Shown: positions 1-6,692, counted from the stretch's first letter. The stretch is 15,568 nucleotides of DNA from Chloroflexota bacterium (GCA_030666985.1 DAOUWT010000030.1:1-15568), one strand, 5' to 3'. Notes: generated by a model not told the origin, from the letters alone. Program-made: numbers and translations.

Positions 1-74
1 ATAGGATATCGGGAAAAGAGGGAGCAGGGAACTATAGAAAGGGTGTCAAAAATGAGGAAGCTGGACTACTGCTC

Positions 75-256
75 ACTGATATACTGTTCGACGATCCCCT
101 GATCGCATGATCCCCTGATCCGCTGATCGCCTGATCCCCTGATCTCCCTCATCCCCCTGATCCCCCTGACCCCCCTGATCCCCTGATCCCCTGATCCCCT
201 GATTCCCCTGATCCCCTGATATACTGGTATACTGATGTACTGATCCCTGATTCCCA
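75..256. repeat. Degenerate CTGATCCCC tandem array with 13 GATC sites
   Basis: Units of about 8-9 bases (CTGATCCC or CTGATCCCC and variants) run almost without interruption. They are bounded by related CTGATATACTG words at about 76-86 and 216-226. I count 13 GATC tetramers between positions 91 and 256. The open frames across it on both strands encode only low-complexity G/I/R/D/Q peptides and are not genes. The array ends a few bases before the ribosome binding site of the CtaB-like gene, so it forms the leader or promoter region of that gene. Positions 1-74 hold nothing I recognise. Confidence 0.85.
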
Positions 257-268
257 TACGGAGTGCTT

Positions 269-1123
269 GTGAAGATACTAAAAACTAAATTCGAACAATA
301 TTGGCCGCTAATAAAGAGCCTACAAACGGCCCTGCTGCTCATCACCGGGTTAGCCGGATACATGAGCGCCCGTTGCCCTTACACCACGAGACCGGTGATG
401 CTGGGGTTAGCAGGCAGTCTGTTTTTAGCCATCAGCGGCAGCACGGTGCTCAATATGTGGTACGACCGCGATATTGACGCCAAAATGCCTCGCACGTGCA
501 AACGTCCTTTACCGTCCGGGAAAATTACTTCCCGCGAAGCGCTGATCTTTGGGCTAGTGATTTCTGCCCTTGGCGTGGGATGGGCGTTGACTATGGATTT
601 GCTTTATGGTGCAGTGGTCTTCGCCGGGCTGTTCTTCGACGTTGTTATCTATACTGTATGGCTCAAACGCCGCACGGCTTGGTCTATCGTGTGGGGCGGG
701 ATTTCCGGGGGGATGCCAATCCTGGCGGGACGTGCCCTGGGGGTGGGGCAACTTGACTGGGTAGGGATAGCCCTGGCCCTGGCGATCCTCTTCTGGATAC
801 CCACCCACATCCTCACCTTTAGCATGCGCTACCATAAAGATTACCAGGCCGCAGGTGTGCCCACCTTTCCATCCACTTACGGATTTCAAACCACGCGCGT
901 GATCATTGCTGTTTCTAGCGTGATAGCCGCCGTCTTCATGGGCGTCGCGGCCTACGGGGTGGGCCTAACCTGGGGCTACCTGCGCCTGATGGCCGTACTC
1001 TCTACGGGATTGTTGCTCCTCGCTATTACTAGCACCGTAAGCCCCTCAGAGCGGGTGAATTTTGGGCTTTTCAAATACGCTTCGTTATACATGCTCAGTT
1101 CTATGTTGTTGTTATTTGTGTGA
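269..1123 (+). CDS. UbiA-superfamily prenyltransferase, protoheme IX farnesyltransferase (CtaB)-like
   Basis: This is an integral membrane prenyltransferase that would transfer an isoprenoid chain to an aromatic or porphyrin acceptor; in the closest family, heme o synthase, farnesyl diphosphate is added to heme b. Visible signatures are the first Asp-rich motif N-x3-D-x3-D (N62, D66, D70) followed by RPLPSG (79-84), and the second motif around Y188-x2-DYQAAGVPTFP, whose AGVP core is typical of CtaB. The rest is hydrophobic, with about eight membrane helices. The length of 284 residues is normal. GTG at 269 is chosen because GGAG (260-263) lies five bases ahead of it but overlaps the alternative GTG at 263. 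No heme-copper oxidase gene or ctaA is nearby, so the acceptor is uncertain; another UbiA function such as quinone or archaeal-type lipid prenylation is possible. It probably heads a three-gene operon. Confidence 0.8.
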   Translation: MKILKTKFEQYWPLIKSLQTALLLITGLAGYMSARCPYTTRPVMLGLAGSLFLAISGSTVLNMWYDRDIDAKMPRTCKRPLPSGKITSREALIFGLVISALGVGWALTMDLLYGAVVFAGLFFDVVIYTVWLKRRTAWSIVWGGISGGMPILAGRALGVGQLDWVGIALALAILFWIPTHILTFSMRYHKDYQAAGVPTFPSTYGFQTTRVIIAVSSVIAAVFMGVAAYGVGLTWGYLRLMAVLSTGLLLLAITSTVSPSERVNFGLFKYASLYMLSSMLLLFV

Positions 1124-1126
1124 AGG

Positions 1127-1187
1127 ATCCCAGACTTCCGAAATCTCCAACGGATGTATTATATCCGCGACTTCGGAAGTCTGGGAT
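1127..1187. repeat. Intercistronic GACTTCCGAAGTC-family hairpin
   Basis: A perfect 16-bp inverted repeat (1127-1142 with 1172-1187, ATCCCAGACTTCCGAA and its complement) encloses a second small stem (CGGAT 1151-1155 with ATCCG 1163-1167). It fills the gap between the prenyltransferase stop codon and the ribosome binding site of the next gene. The same palindromic word recurs at 10821-10835 and 11223-11267. No T-tract follows, so it is more likely a dispersed repeat or mRNA-processing/stability hairpin than a terminator. Confidence 0.85.
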
Positions 1188-1203
1188 TAATGGAGACAAC
1201 CTG

Positions 1204-1809
1204 ATGAAAAAAATCTCTGTCCTTGACCGCATTTTATTATTGATTACCGGATTGCTAGCCGCATACCAAGTTGCCGTAGGCTGTGATGGTTTGGGGACTT
1301 TGCCCATCGCTAGCTATACTATCGCTTTTGGCGTTTTGCTTGTGGCTGGGTTGTTGCTGATCATTCTGGGATTTGAGATACTCGACAGCCCGTTGGTGGT
1401 CATCGTCTCGACCGTGATTCCGTTGAGCCTCTCCCTGGGGTTGGTCGCCGAACACCTGACGGGATACATCACCCCGTATTTGATCTTTGTCGTCGTGGGA
1501 TTTTTAGCCATCGTGGTCACACGCTACGCTGCCTCTGGCACGGCCGCGGCCATTGTTCTAGCGGTGGTTCATGGTGTGGCAGGGATGCTGATCTTCTTGC
1601 TCCCCATCATCCTCAGCGTCAATGGTACCAAACCTGGGGGATTCGCGCTGGTGGGCGTGGGTGGCGCTCTGATAGGCGTCGGCGGATTGCTGCTCTTGTT
1701 CCTCAAAGCGGGAAAACCCATCTTGCCGCAGAAGACTATTCTCGCGGTTCTGCCTGGCTTATTATTGCTGATGACCGCGGCGTTTGTAGCCGGGTTTGCA
1801 TTCGGTTGA
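1204..1809 (+). CDS. Multi-pass membrane protein of unknown function
   Basis: The 201-residue protein is almost entirely hydrophobic, with about six predicted membrane helices joined by short loops rich in Gly and Pro. It starts MKKISVLDR, a short basic cytoplasmic N-terminus. I recognise no catalytic motif or named domain. ATG at 1204 is chosen because GGAGA (1192-1196) precedes it at a good distance. An upstream GTG at 1120 in the same frame would read through the 1127-1187 hairpin and is not credible. It follows the CtaB-like gene by 80 bases and precedes another membrane protein by 34, so the three are probably co-transcribed. Its function may relate to the prenyltransferase, but this is only inference from position. 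Confidence 0.8.
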   Translation: MKKISVLDRILLLITGLLAAYQVAVGCDGLGTLPIASYTIAFGVLLVAGLLLIILGFEILDSPLVVIVSTVIPLSLSLGLVAEHLTGYITPYLIFVVVGFLAIVVTRYAASGTAAAIVLAVVHGVAGMLIFLLPIILSVNGTKPGGFALVGVGGALIGVGGLLLLFLKAGKPILPQKTILAVLPGLLLLMTAAFVAGFAFG

Positions 1810-1843
1810 GTTTTAGAATCACCAATTTTTAGGAGATATAAAA

Positions 1844-2515
1844 ATGGGAAAGTTTTATCGTTTTGTTGGTATTATCTTAATGGGTCTGACCGCCGCACTA
1901 ACATTGCTTAGCGGCGTTGGCACAACCTGTGTTGCCCTAGACGCGGCCCAATATGATGGCATGGAAGCTATTGCCCAACATCAATGGCTGTATATCTTCT
2001 ATGTCTTGGCTGCCATTGCCATCGGAATTATGGGCATTCGAGCTACCATCGCTCTGGTTAGAGGAAAATCCACATCCTATCGCGATGCGCTGATTGCTCT
2101 GCTTCTCGGCGTAGTCACAGGCGGAATCCACATGGCTACTTCGCGTGCGCTGCGGGCTACTGGCTCTTCAATGCCGCTGGATTTCATCGTTTATGCCACA
2201 GTTATCACCTTAATCATCTTCCTGCTCTTCGGCATTCCCAAGCTGCGGGAGATGGTGGGCTTCGAGCGCGAGTCATCCGATAACGTTTCGGGCGCTGCGG
2301 GCGGGATGGCCGCTATTGTGGCGGGGATGCTCTTCCTCAGCGTTCACATGTGGGCTGGCCCAACGCACATTTTTGACGGCGTCAACCTGGCAGACGCTTT
2401 CCATAATGCCATGATGGTCAGCGGCGGCGGATTAACGTTAATTGGCTTGGTATTCCTAACTCGCGCGGCCCTGGCTCCCCTGCCCGCTGGCGAAAAATCT
2501 CCCCAGAACGCTTAA
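1844..2515 (+). CDS. Membrane protein of unknown function, probable operon end
   Basis: The 223-residue protein has about six hydrophobic segments. The first (residues 7-30) ends in a GVGTTCVAL stretch. A soluble acidic-polar region covers about residues 34-46. A charged loop around residue 140 (KLREMVGFERES) separates the N-terminal and C-terminal membrane halves, and a Pro/Lys-rich tail ends the protein. No known family signature is visible. The start is well supported by GGAG (1832-1835) about eight bases before ATG. A strong rho-independent terminator begins 25 bases after the stop codon, so this is the last gene of the three-gene plus-strand operon. Confidence 0.82.
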   Translation: MGKFYRFVGIILMGLTAALTLLSGVGTTCVALDAAQYDGMEAIAQHQWLYIFYVLAAIAIGIMGIRATIALVRGKSTSYRDALIALLLGVVTGGIHMATSRALRATGSSMPLDFIVYATVITLIIFLLFGIPKLREMVGFERESSDNVSGAAGGMAAIVAGMLFLSVHMWAGPTHIFDGVNLADAFHNAMMVSGGGLTLIGLVFLTRAALAPLPAGEKSPQNA

Positions 2516-2539
2516 TCGTACACCTACCTAAAACAACCC

Positions 2540-2573
2540 AAAGACCCCAGAGTAATCTTGCTCTGGGGTCTTT
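2540..2573 (+). terminator. Intrinsic terminator, 13-bp perfect stem
   Basis: AAAGACCCCAGAG (2540-2552) pairs exactly with CTCTGGGGTCTTT (2561-2573) around the 8-base loop TAATCTTG. It is followed by a T-rich run (TTTCTTTT). It closes the plus-strand membrane-protein operon and lies between convergent transcription units, so it may partly stop minus-strand reading as well. Confidence 0.9.
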
Positions 2574-2593
2574 CTTTTAAACACTACGTTCAA

Positions 2594-2656
2594 TCGGATG
2601 CGGATGAACGCGGATAAAACGAAGTCCGTTCGCTTTGAGTCCGTTTCAACGGACTT
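2594..2656. repeat. Dispersed repeat debris and AGTCCGTT hairpin
   Basis: GGATGCGGATGAACGCGGAT (about 2597-2616) belongs to the same word family as the interior of the MITE-like elements at 4587 and 12198. Next to it, AAGTCCGTT (2622-2630) and AGTCCGTT (2638-2645) can both pair with AACGGACTT (2648-2656), giving alternative stems. The repeat sits directly beyond the 3' end of the antitoxin gene, where a toxin gene would be expected. Confidence 0.7.
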
Positions 2657-2671
2657 TGCCTATTAGTGATT

Positions 2672-2887
2672 TCAATCACAGGCTGCGGGAGAAATAATAT
2701 CTCCGGTAATCTTACCAGTATCGCGCATACACCCCAGCCATGACTCTGGTTCAGAATACGCAAATGGGACGATTTTCACCAGAAATTTTCCCTTATCGCT
2801 TATTAGTATTGGTTGATGAGAATGAATTACGGCATCAATAATGCTGCGAGCATTCTCCTGAAAATTTCTAAGTCGTATTTCTTCCAT
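2672..2887 (-). CDS. Phd/YefM-family antitoxin, orphan and C-terminally short
   Basis: The 71-residue protein fits the prevent-host-death antitoxin fold. Its N-terminal DNA-binding part has an Arg-rich start, NFQENARSIIDAV, then a QPILISDKGKFLVKIVPF strand pair. It ends with SWLGCMRDTGKITGDIISPA, a tail common in Phd antitoxins of PIN-toxin pairs. Family members usually continue beyond SPA with an acidic toxin-binding segment, but here only ACD follows before the stop. No toxin gene lies downstream; the space is filled by repeats and a terminator. GGAAG about seven bases before ATG supports the start. The protein could still repress its own promoter. It is preceded by an unknown 80-residue gene 43 bases upstream on the same strand. 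Confidence 0.72.
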   Translation of the reverse strand: MEEIRLRNFQENARSIIDAVIHSHQPILISDKGKFLVKIVPFAYSEPESWLGCMRDTGKITGDIISPAACD

Positions 2888-2930
2888 GTTTATCTTCCGT
2901 TAACTGGCCGATAATGGTGTCAGCAAAGGT

Positions 2931-3173
2931 CTAAGAATTGTGTTTTCCTGGCTCATAGATTCCGGCCTGTTTCAAAGCAGCCCAACGCTGCCATACAACT
3001 TCTTCCTGATTATCTTCCAGTTTTTCCAACAAGCCTAGACGAGCCGCTATTCTACATATCGCGTTCAACTGCCGCCAGCGGTCTTGAATTGTGGCGGCCT
3101 GCGCTTCCAGGAGTTCAATCTTTTCGACTTCCTGCCAACGTTCGACATAAGCTCTTGCATCTGCTGAGTTCAT
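2931..3173 (-). CDS. Small hypothetical helical protein, Trp/Gln/Ala-rich
   Basis: The 80-residue soluble protein is predicted to be almost all alpha-helical, with a mix of acidic and basic residues. Two conserved-looking WQ/WR segments (RWQEVEKIELLEAQAATIQ near residues 12-30 and RWRQLNAICRIAARLGL near 32-48) precede a short WQRWAALKQAG tail. I recognise no named family. Codon use and a good promoter directly at the ATG support it as a real gene. It lies just upstream of the Phd-type antitoxin on the same strand, so it may be co-transcribed. Whether it is a partner is unknown; its length and helical character do not fit PIN or RelE toxins. Confidence 0.6.
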   Translation of the reverse strand: MNSADARAYVERWQEVEKIELLEAQAATIQDRWRQLNAICRIAARLGLLEKLEDNQEEVVWQRWAALKQAGIYEPGKHNS

Positions 3174-3179
3174 AGCCTA

Positions 3180-3188
3180 ATTATAGCA
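3180..3188 (-). promoter_or_regulatory. Extended -10 promoter giving a probable leaderless mRNA
   Basis: Read on the minus strand, TGCTATAAT (an extended -10 with a perfect TATAAT) ends six bases before the ATG at 3173. At that spacing transcription would start at or next to the start codon. No Shine-Dalgarno sequence fits in the gap, and no good -35 is seen, as is normal for extended -10 promoters. Confidence 0.55.
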
Positions 3189-3319
3189 TATCACCTGATG
3201 TGACCATTCAGAAAGAGCCGAAAAATATATAGGTGACTGTCACCCCCAAAATCTAATCATTTTAGCATCTATTTCACTCTCTCGTATAGGACATTTCTAC
3301 TTTGGGTTGATAAATGTTA

Positions 3320-3435
3320 TAGCTATTGTAACTGCTCAGGTGTCATTTCGACCGCAGGGAGAAATCTTGCATTCGAGAGCAAAGATTTCTCCTCGTTCCT
3401 CGTCGAAATGACAATGGGTGAGTAGTTACTAGCTA
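3320..3435. repeat. Long hairpin element of the TGTCATTTCGA type
   Basis: Nested inverted repeats make a nearly continuous stem. The outer arms TAGCTATTGTAACTGCTCA (3320-3338) and TGAGTAGTTACTAGCTA (3419-3435) match with one mismatch and a 2-base gap. The middle arms TGTCATTTCGA (3341-3351) and TCGAAATGACA (3403-3413) are perfect. The inner arms GGAGAAATCTT (3358-3368) and AAGATTTCTCC (3382-3392) are perfect. It codes for nothing and lies in the 279-base gap downstream of the arylsulfotransferase-like gene. Related but divergent elements occur at 9578-9687 and 15446 to the window end. Confidence 0.85.
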
Positions 3436-3452
3436 TTTATTTTACGGTGTAA

Positions 3453-4556
3453 TTATTCTGATCTTATCCGTTCGGCCTTAAAAAACCAACCGGGTAATTT
3501 GCCTACTGGATTGTTTTTATACTCCAATTTCCAAACAATCTCTCCGCTCTCAGTTATTTCAAATATTACGGCCGTGTCATCATCCATGCTGACTTCGTTT
3601 TCCGTACCACCTTGATCCACGGCGACGATCAGGAAGTTCCCATTGGGAAGTTTGTTGCAGTCTCTGGCTGTGCGTATATTGTCATTACTGTAACTCCAGA
3701 TGATTTCTTCAGTTTTTGCATCTATTTCGACAGCAATATAGGGGGCATCGTTTTGAAGACAGACAACTAAAGAACCGGTATCTTCATACATCACCGGGTC
3801 GTGCGGGTCTGGTCTTGTGCCATACACACTCCAATCATATTCTCTGACAATATCACCATTCGCGTCCAAGATAGTGGTCAAAGAGAAATTGCGGAGACTC
3901 ACCATTGTGTTCCCATTGGATAATCGCTGAACGCCATTGACATGTGCATATCCTTGAATGGCATACGTTTCATAAGGGAATCGGGTCAGATAATTGTCTG
4001 ATGCCTTCCATGACCATATTATTTCCCCTTGTGGGGATACTACTTTTACAAGCGTATCATCAACTGTATCCTTGTTACCGAAAACATAAATCGTGCTGCC
4101 ATCTTCTAACCTGTCTGCATCATGGCTTATCTTGGGGTCTGAATACGACCAGTATTCCATTCCTGAGCGATCTACTTCATATAAGCCGCTATTTGATATG
4201 GATATTAGTATATGCCCATTAGGAAGCATTTCGCCTTCTAATCCTATTATTGGTTCCTTGATATATTCACCAGGTACACTATACTCCCAAATGATATTAC
4301 CTTCCATACCCACTTCGATCAGCCGGTTATTATACGCATCACCAAGTAATGTCGAACCGTTATAAGCTTTGGACGGATCATAGATTGTCACTTCAATGGT
4401 TGGGGCTGTTGCGTCTGTACTCTGTGTATCTAAATCATCATCAGACCTTATTACGGTTGGAGATTCTTTATCAGGGTCTGTCACAAGAGAATCTGAACAT
4501 CCGGTAAAACCTACAACAAGACAACAAAGAAAAAGAGCGAATTTACGATAATTCAT
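3453..4556 (-). CDS. Arylsulfotransferase (ASST)-like beta-propeller lipoprotein
   Basis: The 367-residue secreted lipoprotein starts with a short basic N-terminus, a hydrophobic core and a lipobox FTGC (Cys20), then an acidic Ser/Thr/Asp-rich linker to about residue 50. The rest shows the repeated blade pattern of ASST/PQQ-like propellers: LLGDAYNNRLIEV..GNIIWEY, NGHILIS, GEIIWSWKA, RLSNGNTMVSLRN, EEIIWSYSND, KLPNGNFLIVAVD and GEIVWKLEY. The paired NGN-L-I and IVW-x-Y motifs are typical of arylsulfotransferase-family proteins. True ASST enzymes transfer sulfate between phenols through a catalytic His; I cannot align that residue with certainty, so the protein may be a non-catalytic binding propeller. 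The second ATG (4556) is chosen because AGGAGG lies five bases before it. It has no co-directional partner; a MITE-like element lies 30 bases upstream of the start. Confidence 0.78.
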   Translation of the reverse strand: MNYRKFALFLCCLVVGFTGCSDSLVTDPDKESPTVIRSDDDLDTQSTDATAPTIEVTIYDPSKAYNGSTLLGDAYNNRLIEVGMEGNIIWEYSVPGEYIKEPIIGLEGEMLPNGHILISISNSGLYEVDRSGMEYWSYSDPKISHDADRLEDGSTIYVFGNKDTVDDTLVKVVSPQGEIIWSWKASDNYLTRFPYETYAIQGYAHVNGVQRLSNGNTMVSLRNFSLTTILDANGDIVREYDWSVYGTRPDPHDPVMYEDTGSLVVCLQNDAPYIAVEIDAKTEEIIWSYSNDNIRTARDCNKLPNGNFLIVAVDQGGTENEVSMDDDTAVIFEITESGEIVWKLEYKNNPVGKLPGWFFKAERIRSE

Positions 4557-4586
4557 CATTACCTCCTAAAAATACTGATGTTACCT

Positions 4587-4718
4587 CTAGCTACCCGATA
4601 GTTTTAATTTGTACACGGATGAACACGGATTTTCAATAAAAAATTAAAAAGAATCCGTGAAAATCAGCGTCAATCCGTGTCCCAAAAAGGTCTTTCAACA
4701 AAAGTGTCGGGTAGCTAG
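4587..4718. mobile_element. MITE-like element, copy 1 (CTAGCTACCCGA ends)
   Basis: This is a non-coding 132-bp element. Its left end CTAGCTACCCGATAGTTTT (4587-4605) matches the complement of its right end, CTAGCTACCCGACACTTTT, at 17 of 19 positions. It is flanked by ATGTTACCT (4578-4586) and ATATTACCT (4719-4727), 8 of 9 identical, which look like a target-site duplication. The inside carries two inverted ACACGGAT/ATCCGTGT words (ACACGGATGAACACGGAT near 4613 and ATCCGTGT near 4673). A second copy with the same ends lies at 12198-12281. It sits in the promoter/leader region of the ASST-like lipoprotein. No transposase is in the window. Confidence 0.75.
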
Positions 4719-4943
4719 ATATTACCTCGTTGTTTGAAATTTCTTAGCCGCGTAACGAATTAAGGATTAATGCGGCGCGGCAAAAAAAGACGCTTCCTAA
4801 TACCGTCCCTCTTCAGTGTAAACTTTTTTTGCGAGTTTGTCAACAATATAACCCGAAAAGGTCATATTAAACAAACAACTTTCCATTTTCCCCTTAAGTA
4901 TGCGAATTCTCGTAGCTTTCCGTCTCCAAAACAAAAACTTCGC

Positions 4944-5130
4944 CTACCCGACCATCTCTCCCCTCATCATCGTTGCGCTGGGAAGAATGGAATGTAGTTC
5001 CTGCGGTGAACATGCAAAGGGATCATCCTCCAGAATCAGCAAATCGGCGTAGCAGCCGGAGGCTAGTTTTCCGAGGCGGTTTTTCATGCCAGCGGGGTTT
5101 GGCGCATAATCCAGCGGAATATGTTTCCGC
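4944..5130 (-). pseudogene. Remnant of an amidohydrolase (YtcJ-like) C-terminus
   Basis: Minus-strand translation ending at the stop codon 4944-4946 reads AGMKNRLGKLASGCYADLLI, then LEDDPFACSPQELHS, then ATMMRGEMVG. This matches the usual C-terminal pattern of metal-dependent amidohydrolases: (A/M)ENRLGKLxPGxxADLxVLDxDPF, a PPxEL segment, then ATMVGGExV. Upstream of about position 5120 the match is lost or shifts frame, and no start or N-terminal metal-binding HxH part exists. It is therefore a decayed 3' fragment, not a gene. It lies just downstream of parB. The rest of 4719-4943 holds no gene I can support. Confidence 0.62.
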
Positions 5131-5173
5131 CTTGATCAATTAAGTCGCTCTTTGTACGCCCCCTGAACAGTTA

Positions 5174-6037
5174 CTATTCTTCCAGGAATCTATCCAACAG
5201 AGCGTTGAGTTCTTCGTCAGAATAATAGTGGATGGTAATCGTCCCCTTGCCTTGGCTGCTGCTATTGAAACGGACTTTAGTGCCCAGAGAGGATTGCAGG
5301 CGTTCTTCTAAATTTTTGAGTTCGGGGGGGAGGACTTTCTCTTTGGGCTTGGATGAGGCCTTTTCCCCCTTGAGCTTTTTCACCAGGCTCTCAGTTTGGC
5401 GGACGTTGAGGCCCTTGGTGAGGATGGTTTGGAGCGCGGCGGATTGAGCCTGGGGGGTGGTGAGTGCGAGCAGGGCGCGGGCGTGGCCGGTGCTGATGGA
5501 CGCGCTGCGCAGGGCTTGCTGGGCAACGGGGGCTAGCTCGAGCAGGCGCAGCGTGTTGGTGATGGTGGTGCGGTTTTTGCCTACCCTGTGGCCGATTTCC
5601 TCGTGTGAGAGTCCAAATTCTTGGGAGAGTTGTTCGTAAGCAGAGGCCGTTTCCAGGGGATTGAGGTCGGTGCGCTGCACGTTTTCGACCAGGGCCACTT
5701 CCAGGCGGTTTTGGTCGCTAGCCTCCCGCAGAATGATGGGCACTTTTTCTAGCCCTGCCATTTTGGCGGCTTTGAGGCGGCGTTCCCCGGCGATGAGGGT
5801 GTAGTTCCCCGCCTCATCTTTGGTGAGCACCAGGGGCTGGATGATGCCGTGCTCGCGGATGGAATCAGCCAATTCTTTGAGTTCGTCTGTCTCGAAGCGG
5901 GTGCGAGGCTGGTGAGGGTTTGCGTCAATGGCATCAATGGCAACCTCGAAGAGACCACTTTTTTCTTCCGACGGGGTCAGGGTTGTGGGGATTAGGGCTG
6001 CGAGGCCTTTTCCGAGGCCGGGGCGTTTTTTAGGCAT
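5174..6037 (-). CDS. parB: Chromosome partitioning protein ParB (Spo0J)
   Basis: ParB binds parS sites, loads as a CTP-dependent clamp, spreads and recruits SMC and ParA for chromosome segregation. The 287 residues show the full architecture: an N-terminal ParA-interacting Lys/Arg-rich segment (RPGLGKGLAALIP, 5-17), NPHQPR (40-45), the CTP-binding GERRLKAA (84-91) and ENVQRTDLNPLE (118-129). The helix-turn-helix spans about 143-164 (LSHEEIGHRVGKNRTTITNTL), and the C-terminal dimerisation part follows a Lys-rich linker (about 222-240). ATG at 6037 is preceded by GGAG with an 8-base gap; this site borders the CGTGA tandem array. parA lies upstream on the same strand but is separated by a four-helix-bundle gene. 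No full parS palindrome was found in the window. Confidence 0.97.
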   Translation of the reverse strand: MPKKRPGLGKGLAALIPTTLTPSEEKSGLFEVAIDAIDANPHQPRTRFETDELKELADSIREHGIIQPLVLTKDEAGNYTLIAGERRLKAAKMAGLEKVPIILREASDQNRLEVALVENVQRTDLNPLETASAYEQLSQEFGLSHEEIGHRVGKNRTTITNTLRLLELAPVAQQALRSASISTGHARALLALTTPQAQSAALQTILTKGLNVRQTESLVKKLKGEKASSKPKEKVLPPELKNLEERLQSSLGTKVRFNSSSQGKGTITIHYYSDEELNALLDRFLEE

Positions 6038-6048
6038 GGGGGATACTC

Positions 6049-6165
6049 CGTGAAACGTGAAACGTGATGCGTGAAGGCGTGATGCGTGAAGGCGTGATGC
6101 GTGAAGGCGTGAAGGCGTGAAGGCGTGAAACGTGAAGACGTGGGGCGTGAATGCGTAGGGCGTGA
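6049..6165. repeat. CGTGA tandem array, about 16 units, in the parB leader
   Basis: Sixteen consecutive units of 7-8 bases begin with CGTGA or a variant (CGTGAAA, CGTGATG, CGTGAAGG). Part of it shows a 15-base higher-order period, CGTGATGCGTGAAGG, repeated three times. One end coincides with the parB ribosome binding site and the other abuts the stop codon of the four-helix-bundle gene, so it is transcribed as the parB leader. The CGTGAAAC word equals half of the consensus ParB site. Confidence 0.9.
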
Positions 6166-6684
6166 TTAGGGGAGGGGGATGTTTTGGAGGAGTGAGTTTA
6201 GTAATTGACGGTCTACAGGTTTGTTTGGGGTTAGGGTTTTGGCATCTGTTTCAGTTGTATATGATGCGTTTTTTTTGCGCAGGGTGCGCCCACGCTGCTG
6301 GGGAATCATGGTGAGTAAGAGGCGAATGATTTGTGTGAGCAGGGCTAAGCGGTGTTTTGCAATTTTCTCTCCTAGAATATAGCGGGCTTTATAATACCAG
6401 TCCCGGCTTTCACGTGCTGAACCAAGAGAATATTCATAAAACCTGGCCCGGTCTTTACCCGTACCGCGTGAGTAGCCTTCGGCAAGGTTGGCGCTGATAG
6501 AGCCTAGCGACCGATATAGTTGGTCGGATAGTTTTTGTGTGCGTTTATCTCGTACCAATTTTGTGACATCGTGCCAACCAACATCACCTACAAACAAACC
6601 CAGGCGATAGGCCTCCACTTTCCACAGCGAGTCGCCACTAATTTCTTGCGGAACTCCTTTTACCCACTCGTCGTAATTCTTCAC
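6166..6684 (-). CDS. Four-helix-bundle protein (S23/IVP family), inserted between parA and parB
   Basis: The 172-residue protein carries the core of the family first known from 23S rRNA intervening sequences: QLYRSLGSISANLAEGYSRG (55-74), then DRARFYEYSLGSARESRDWYYKARYIL (about 78-104). These are the SI-xNLAEG and GSA-E signatures. Family members are typically about 115-130 residues, so this one carries about 25 extra residues at the N-terminus and a basic, Thr-rich tail (about 130-172). The molecular role of the family is not established. GTG at 6684 is chosen because GAGGAG lies six bases upstream; the overlapping ATG at 6686 is followed at once by a stop. The parA stop is only 24 bases upstream, so it is co-transcribed with parA. 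Confidence 0.85.
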   Translation of the reverse strand: MKNYDEWVKGVPQEISGDSLWKVEAYRLGLFVGDVGWHDVTKLVRDKRTQKLSDQLYRSLGSISANLAEGYSRGTGKDRARFYEYSLGSARESRDWYYKARYILGEKIAKHRLALLTQIIRLLLTMIPQQRGRTLRKKNASYTTETDAKTLTPNKPVDRQLLNSLLQNIPLP

Positions 6685-6692
6685 ATCTCACT

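Noticed and set aside
66..363. Open frames on the minus strand across the CTGATCCCC array (Gly/Ile/Arg-rich peptides)
   Set aside because: They are translations of a short tandem repeat, with no ribosome site and no protein-like composition.
496..889. Open frames overlapping the prenyltransferase in other frames and strand
   Set aside because: The overlapping gene has clear family motifs, and these frames have none.
4770..4997. Plus-strand frame of 75 codons rich in Arg, Phe and Lys
   Set aside because: It overlaps the amidohydrolase remnant, has no ribosome site and no recognisable pattern.
6049..6165. CRISPR array
   Set aside because: Units are only 7-8 bases, with no spacers and no cas gene nearby.
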